Source: Siphonodentalium dalli (lineage: Eukaryota > Mollusca > Scaphopoda > Gadilida > Siphonodentaliidae). From it: a DNA stretch of 64,000 nt. A model generated the notes under the pieces. The model saw nothing but the letters and a program-made list of their open reading frames with translations, was not told where the DNA came from and made no database searches. Shown here one piece after another: positions 60,031 through 64,000 of the stretch. Made by a program: the position numbers and the translations under genes. The stretch covers positions 155,021,152 to 155,085,151 of the forward strand of contig CP136066.1 in assembly GCA_032622095.1 (NCBI GenBank), given 5' to 3'. Numbering within the stretch: position 1 is the first letter of the stretch; every line of letters starts with the position of its first letter.

Positions 60031-62867
60031 TAAGACACACTATGGAAAATATAAGACTGGCATCATATAATTGTAAATCGGTAAAGTCGTCTACTGTCGC
60101 TGTTAACGAGCTTTGTAATAAATGTGATATTATATTGCTGCAGGAACATTGGCTCTTGAGAAATGAACTACATTTATTACGTTCAATTCACAATGATTTC
60201 GAGGCAGGCGGAGTGTCTGCTATTGACTGTGAACGGGATATCATGGTTGGTCGTCCATATGGCGGAACAGCTATAATGTGGAGGAAATCGTTTGCTGACA
60301 AGGCTTGTTTTGTTACATACGACGATCCGAGAATAGTGGGTCTCAACCTTAAATCTGCGTCTAGTTCAATGTTAATTCTCTGTGTTTATCTACCAACGGA
60401 CGAAGAGAGTAATGCTGAGGTATTCATTGATTACCTTGGTAAACTTGATGCCATCATACAGGAGGCTGATACCAACAATGTTGTTGTTCTTGGCGATTTT
60501 AACGCATGTGCGATCAGAAATACAGGCAACATGAGTGAATTAGCGGAGTTCTGTAAAGATTCATCTTTGATAATGTCGGATGTTAATTTTTTCGGACAGA
60601 CATCCAATACATTCACATTCCTTAGTGCGGCACATGGCTCTGTGTCATGGTTAGATCACTGTATATGTACGACATCGATGGATTCCGCTGTTGCGGCAAT
60701 GGAGATAAATTACGATTACCTGACCTCCGACCACTTTCCGTTAATTGTGTCGATAAAATCTGATCTTCTTCCTGTGTGTAGCCCATCTACTTCTGTTTCG
60801 ACAACAAGACATAATATAAACTGGAAATGTACCAACTCAGCGCAAATGGATAAATATTGTTATTTATCCGGACAATTATTGAGAAATATTAATTTTGAAA
60901 TATTAACGAATGACTCTGATGGCAATCAGTTTCGAGACACCCATGATAAAAGCTCCATTATTGACAAAATATACGAACATATTATCGACGCCCTAAAGAA
61001 ATCTTCCACCGATTGTTTAACTGTAAACTCTAACGGAACAGACAGATTCAGTCCAATACCTGGATGGAATTTACATGTGAAGCGTTTGCACAGTGAAGCT
61101 AGGGAAATATTCTCTATATGGGTTAATCAAGGAAGACCTCGATATGGATACATTTATGACACTATGTGTCGAAGACGATCGATATTCAAATCTGCTCTGA
61201 GAAAATGCAAATCGAACGTTGAGCAGATGAAGGCTGATGAACTAGCTAAGAACCTGTGTAGTAACAATTTAAATGCATTTTGGAAATCTGTTTCAAAAGG
61301 AGCCAAATGTGGAAACGCAAACTCGATAGGTGGAGCAAATGGCGAGGCTGATATTACCGAGATGTGGGGCGAACATTTCAGAAACGTCTTTTCCAACAAT
61401 GATGAATCAGTGGACAACAAGTGCATAGGTACCAACGACAACAATTTCGGGTCAACGCAAGGCGATGCAATCATAACTGTTACTGAAACTGATGTGATCG
61501 ATGCGGTAAACAAACTTAAGACTGGTAAGTCTGCGGGACCAGATGATATAACGGCTGAGCACTTAAAATTCTGCGACAGCCATATTTTCACGTGCCTTAC
61601 GATAATCTTCAATGCTATAATCAAACATGGACACCTTCCCCCAAATTTGTTGAAAGTGACCCTTGTGCCCAGCTTGAAAAATAAAGCTGGGAATATTGCC
61701 GACAAAGACAACTACCGTCCAGTGGCGTTATCCTGTGTTATTTCAAAAGTATTGGAAATGGTGTTATTCAATAAATGCTCTGAACAATTATATACCACAG
61801 ACAACCAGTTTGGTTTTAAAAAAGATCATTCAACGGACGGCTGCATATTTGCATTAAAAGAAGCGATACGACATTATAATTCTAAGGATACTCCTGTTTT
61901 CGTGTGCTTCTTGGACGCAAGTAAAGCGTTCGATCGTGTCAACCATGAAATGCTACTACGACATCTAAAGCAACGATCAGTGCCATCAGCTATTATTCGG
62001 ATCCTTAAGAACTGGTTTCTAAATCAGATGTATCATGTTCGCTGGGGACAGACATACTCGACATGCTTCCGGCCCACGACTGGTGTTAGACAGGGCGGTA
62101 TATTAAGCCCTTATTTATTTAACGTGTATATCAACGAGATTAGCGAAAGACTGAATACATGTGACGTTGGGTGCATTGTTGGCAGTGCAAAAATCAATCA
62201 TTTATGTTATGCTGATGATATGTGTATTATTGCACCATCTTTGGAGGGACTACGTCGTTTGTTGAGAATATGTGAACACGAGGCTAAGAAGATTTATTTA
62301 ACTTATAATATTATAAAAACTGTGGGGATGACTTTTATCCCTAAATCTCTTCATATTCGGTCATTTCCAAAACTATACTTAATGGGCAATGAACTCAAGT
62401 TCGTGTCCTCCTATAAGTATCTCGGACATATACTCAACAACGAATTTTCCGATGATAATGATATTATGCGCCAATATCGGTCTATATGCTCACGCTCAAA
62501 TATGCTTATTAGAAAGTTTTACAAATGTTCGCCTAATGTGAAAATGTATTTATTTAAAATGTTCGTATCTCCATTATATTGTGCTCATCTTTGGATTAAC
62601 TATACCAAACGTTGTTATAGAAAACTTACAGTTTGTTATAATAATGCATATAGAAAATTTATGGGTTATGAGAGATCATGTAGTGCGAGTGGGATGTTTG
62701 TAGGTGACAGAATGTGTTCTCTGACAGTGCTGATTCGAAAGGGTGTGTATGGATTTCGTGTGAGAATTTATAAATCTTTAAACAGTATTTTGAATGCTAT
62801 TTGTAACTCAGATCTGATCTATCGGTCAAATCTATTCAATCATTGGAATCAACTTCTTTATATTTAA
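60021..62867 (+). CDS. LINE ORF2: APE endonuclease plus reverse transcriptase, 948 aa, intact
   Basis: The N-terminal apurinic-type endonuclease shows ASYNCKS (about residue 14), LLQEHW (about 40), PYGGTAIMWR (about 77), LGDFN (157-161), WLDHCI (about 212) and TSDHFPL (235-241). The reverse transcriptase shows NYRPVALS (about 563), FGFKKDHSTDG, CFLDASKAFDRVNH (D632), GVRQGGILSPYLFN (about 688) and YADD (730-733). A C-terminal region after YKYLGH has scattered Cys/His but no clear CCHC knuckle. All key residues I looked for are present and there is no internal stop, so the enzyme may be functional and the insertion young. Start: ATG 60021 overlaps the ORF1 stop; ATG 60042 is an alternative. 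It nicks genomic DNA and reverse-transcribes its own RNA at the target. Confidence 0.93.
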   Translation: MGIIRHTMENIRLASYNCKSVKSSTVAVNELCNKCDIILLQEHWLLRNELHLLRSIHNDFEAGGVSAIDCERDIMVGRPYGGTAIMWRKSFADKACFVTYDDPRIVGLNLKSASSSMLILCVYLPTDEESNAEVFIDYLGKLDAIIQEADTNNVVVLGDFNACAIRNTGNMSELAEFCKDSSLIMSDVNFFGQTSNTFTFLSAAHGSVSWLDHCICTTSMDSAVAAMEINYDYLTSDHFPLIVSIKSDLLPVCSPSTSVSTTRHNINWKCTNSAQMDKYCYLSGQLLRNINFEILTNDSDGNQFRDTHDKSSIIDKIYEHIIDALKKSSTDCLTVNSNGTDRFSPIPGWNLHVKRLHSEAREIFSIWVNQGRPRYGYIYDTMCRRRSIFKSALRKCKSNVEQMKADELAKNLCSNNLNAFWKSVSKGAKCGNANSIGGANGEADITEMWGEHFRNVFSNNDESVDNKCIGTNDNNFGSTQGDAIITVTETDVIDAVNKLKTGKSAGPDDITAEHLKFCDSHIFTCLTIIFNAIIKHGHLPPNLLKVTLVPSLKNKAGNIADKDNYRPVALSCVISKVLEMVLFNKCSEQLYTTDNQFGFKKDHSTDGCIFALKEAIRHYNSKDTPVFVCFLDASKAFDRVNHEMLLRHLKQRSVPSAIIRILKNWFLNQMYHVRWGQTYSTCFRPTTGVRQGGILSPYLFNVYINEISERLNTCDVGCIVGSAKINHLCYADDMCIIAPSLEGLRRLLRICEHEAKKIYLTYNIIKTVGMTFIPKSLHIRSFPKLYLMGNELKFVSSYKYLGHILNNEFSDDNDIMRQYRSICSRSNMLIRKFYKCSPNVKMYLFKMFVSPLYCAHLWINYTKRCYRKLTVCYNNAYRKFMGYERSCSASGMFVGDRMCSLTVLIRKGVYGFRVRIYKSLNSILNAICNSDLIYRSNLFNHWNQLLYI

Positions 62868-62935
62868 TTTGTAATTATATGTTGTATGTATGACTATATA
62901 TGGGCATATCTTGCCTGAAATAAATACAATACAAT

Positions 62936-63358
62936 AGAGCATATCAGTAAAACAGAGAACAGGAAGCCCTGTAAACTCCCCAGATATCCTTAATATAATC
63001 AAGAAGAAATCATCTTAAATTCTATTGAGGGTCCTCCAAGGAGTTTGCTCTAGTAATGGAAGCCCTAAAATGATGGACCAACGGAGATCCTTGATGATAA
63101 TGAGAATTGTTTCACTAAGTGCTAATATGTATGGTATTCCTGCATCAAATGTGTTATGCGCTACTGACTGTGCTGCTGTGAAGACAGTAGAGATTTTATT
63201 GTTCAATGTTGGATAAACTTCACTCACCTCCGGTATTAGCCTGGAAATCCTCTTGAGCATTTGACTACAGAAAGCACCTTTGACAATGCATTCTTTGCCA
63301 TACACTAAATAATGAGAGCTTCTAAAACTTTCCAAAGGATTGCAAACAAGACCTATGC
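62936..63358 (-). pseudogene. L: Endogenous viral element: L-polymerase fragment, upstream half, abutting the LTR
   Basis: On the minus strand the frame is open from the LTR border (63358). It contains RSSHYLVYGKE, GAFCSQMLKRISR, EVSEVYPTLNNK and FTAAQS, which correspond to the region just C-terminal of the GDN catalytic motif in L of non-segmented negative-strand viruses. An in-frame TAA at 63015-63017 breaks it, and after the stop the same frame continues (F-T-G-L-P-V) to the LINE junction at about 62936. The piece on the far side of the LINE (from 59327) resumes the same protein region with no visible gap. The catalytic GDN itself is not present: the fragment starts downstream of it, exactly at the LTR edge. 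Non-functional. Confidence 0.75.
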
Positions 63359-64000
63359 TGTAACGCTGGTTGGGTTTGGTTGATAATATGTGGTCGAGCT
63401 GTCTATTTGTATATCTATATCAACCCAACTGCGTTATATATTTCTCTATTCAAATCTGGATCATGTCCTGGTAGCCTTGGGTCTCCAGGTCTCTGGTGAT
63501 GTGTTTATATGGCCCAGGGTACTAACGAGTAATCGTAACAATGAGTACACGTTCACGATCTGATTTATTCATTCATAGTGATCAAAATTATCCAGAAAGC
63601 AACATTCATAATGGTGATTAAATGTCTATAATTATGAATGATATGAAATTATCAATTCTCTAATATCATACTATAGCCAATGACTGGCTTAAATACCAGG
63701 TAATTATCCATTCAATGTACTGCAACTGTTATGCTTGAAATGATACTTTCAGTCTTTCCCAATCCTGGGTCATAAAATATCTCTTTTAATAATTATAAAT
63801 AATTATTATTCTCCATGATTCTTTTATCATTTATGGCATTGGGTCGGGTTTAGCACCGATCTTGTTATGGTATCCTGTACGTTGCAAATTACCTTTATTA
63901 TATAAAGTGAAAATAGTATTGAGTAAACGAGCGATAATTCTGTAGACTATTCCAGTTAGACGTTTGAATGTGATCTGACCGTTGGGTTGGGTCGCATTGG
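63359..64000 (-). mobile_element. LTR, right copy (5' LTR of the minus-strand element), cut by window end
   Basis: It begins TGTAACGCTGG at 63359, immediately after L-coding sequence, and matches the left LTR from 56859 to about 57501. It has an extra stretch of about 24 bp (63387-63411 region, ATATGTGGTCGAGCTGTC) and lacks about 10 bp near 63740 relative to the left copy. No tRNA-complementary primer-binding site (TGG...) is seen just inside its border, where one would be expected for an unaltered 5' LTR. Confidence 0.87.

Larger units (their letters stand above)
59328..62935 (+). mobile_element. LINE (non-LTR retrotransposon, APE type) inserted in the viral L fragment
   Basis: About 3608 bp on the plus strand, opposite to the host fragment. 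It holds an ORF1 remnant and a complete ORF2 with endonuclease and reverse transcriptase, then a 68-bp 3' region with AATAAA at 62919 and a short ATACAATACAATA tail in place of a long poly(A). The 5' end is probably truncated because the ORF1 frame is open back into the host sequence. Target duplication is absent or limited to 2-3 bp. The overall plan (two ORFs with a small overlap, simple-repeat-like tail) fits the CR1/L2/Jockey side of LINE diversity; I do not assign the clade. Confidence 0.9.

Noticed and set aside
61154-61711. Minus-strand 185-codon ORF inside the LINE.
   Set aside because: It is antisense to the well-supported ORF2 reverse transcriptase and has no domain of its own.

Overview
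This is a eukaryotic, almost certainly animal, window: AT-rich, gene-poor and dominated by tandem repeats and transposable elements. There are no operons, ribosome binding sites or prokaryotic genes. An APE-type LINE, hAT and Harbinger-like MITEs, an LTR element, a fossil non-segmented negative-strand RNA virus polymerase and a SET-domain exon with GT/AG borders all point to a metazoan. The style of the dispersed short repeats suggests an aquatic invertebrate, perhaps a mollusc, but that assignment is a low-confidence inference.

Layout. Positions 58-3975 hold about three diverged copies of a 1.2-1.3 kb tandem unit; the middle copy is split by an 897-bp hAT-like MITE with an 8-bp target duplication. 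A second hAT MITE lies at 4604-5601. From 5.6 to 15.2 kb there is mostly unannotatable sequence with a foldback MITE (8360-8883), a Harbinger-like MITE (12530-13748) carrying a nested TA-flanked MITE (13001-13438), and copies of a short dispersed motif of about 170 bp. Positions 15531-24534 are a six-unit tandem array of about 1540 bp. Each unit carries a 214-bp exon-like segment encoding the C-terminal half of a SET methyltransferase domain. Units 4-6 keep an open frame and both splice sites; units 1-3 are broken. Positions 25.1-27.65 kb hold a candidate microexon, a GHFPT-type minisatellite, 170-bp and 160-bp motif arrays and dyad-symmetric GGTTGGCCCAACG repeats. Positions 27684-56858 are a 29-kb satellite of about 19.5 copies of a 1496-bp unit.

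The last 7 kb is the most unusual part. A 917-bp LTR (TGTAACG...CGTTACA) at 56859-57775 is repeated from 63359 to the window end. The space between the LTRs does not show a gag-pol. Read on the minus strand it shows a broken fragment of a mononegavirus/jingchuvirus-type L polymerase that directly abuts the inner edge of the right LTR, then a short unrelated ORF tail, a purine-rich tract and the left LTR. A 3.6-kb LINE (ORF1 remnant plus an intact 948-aa ORF2) is inserted in the opposite orientation into the L fragment. This looks like an RNA-virus sequence captured inside an LTR element, for example by template switching, and later hit by a LINE.

How the parts work together: no complete cellular gene is visible. 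The likely biology is repeat expansion around exons of a SET-family gene, satellite turnover, and a fossil virus/retroelement chimera that could be a small-RNA source.
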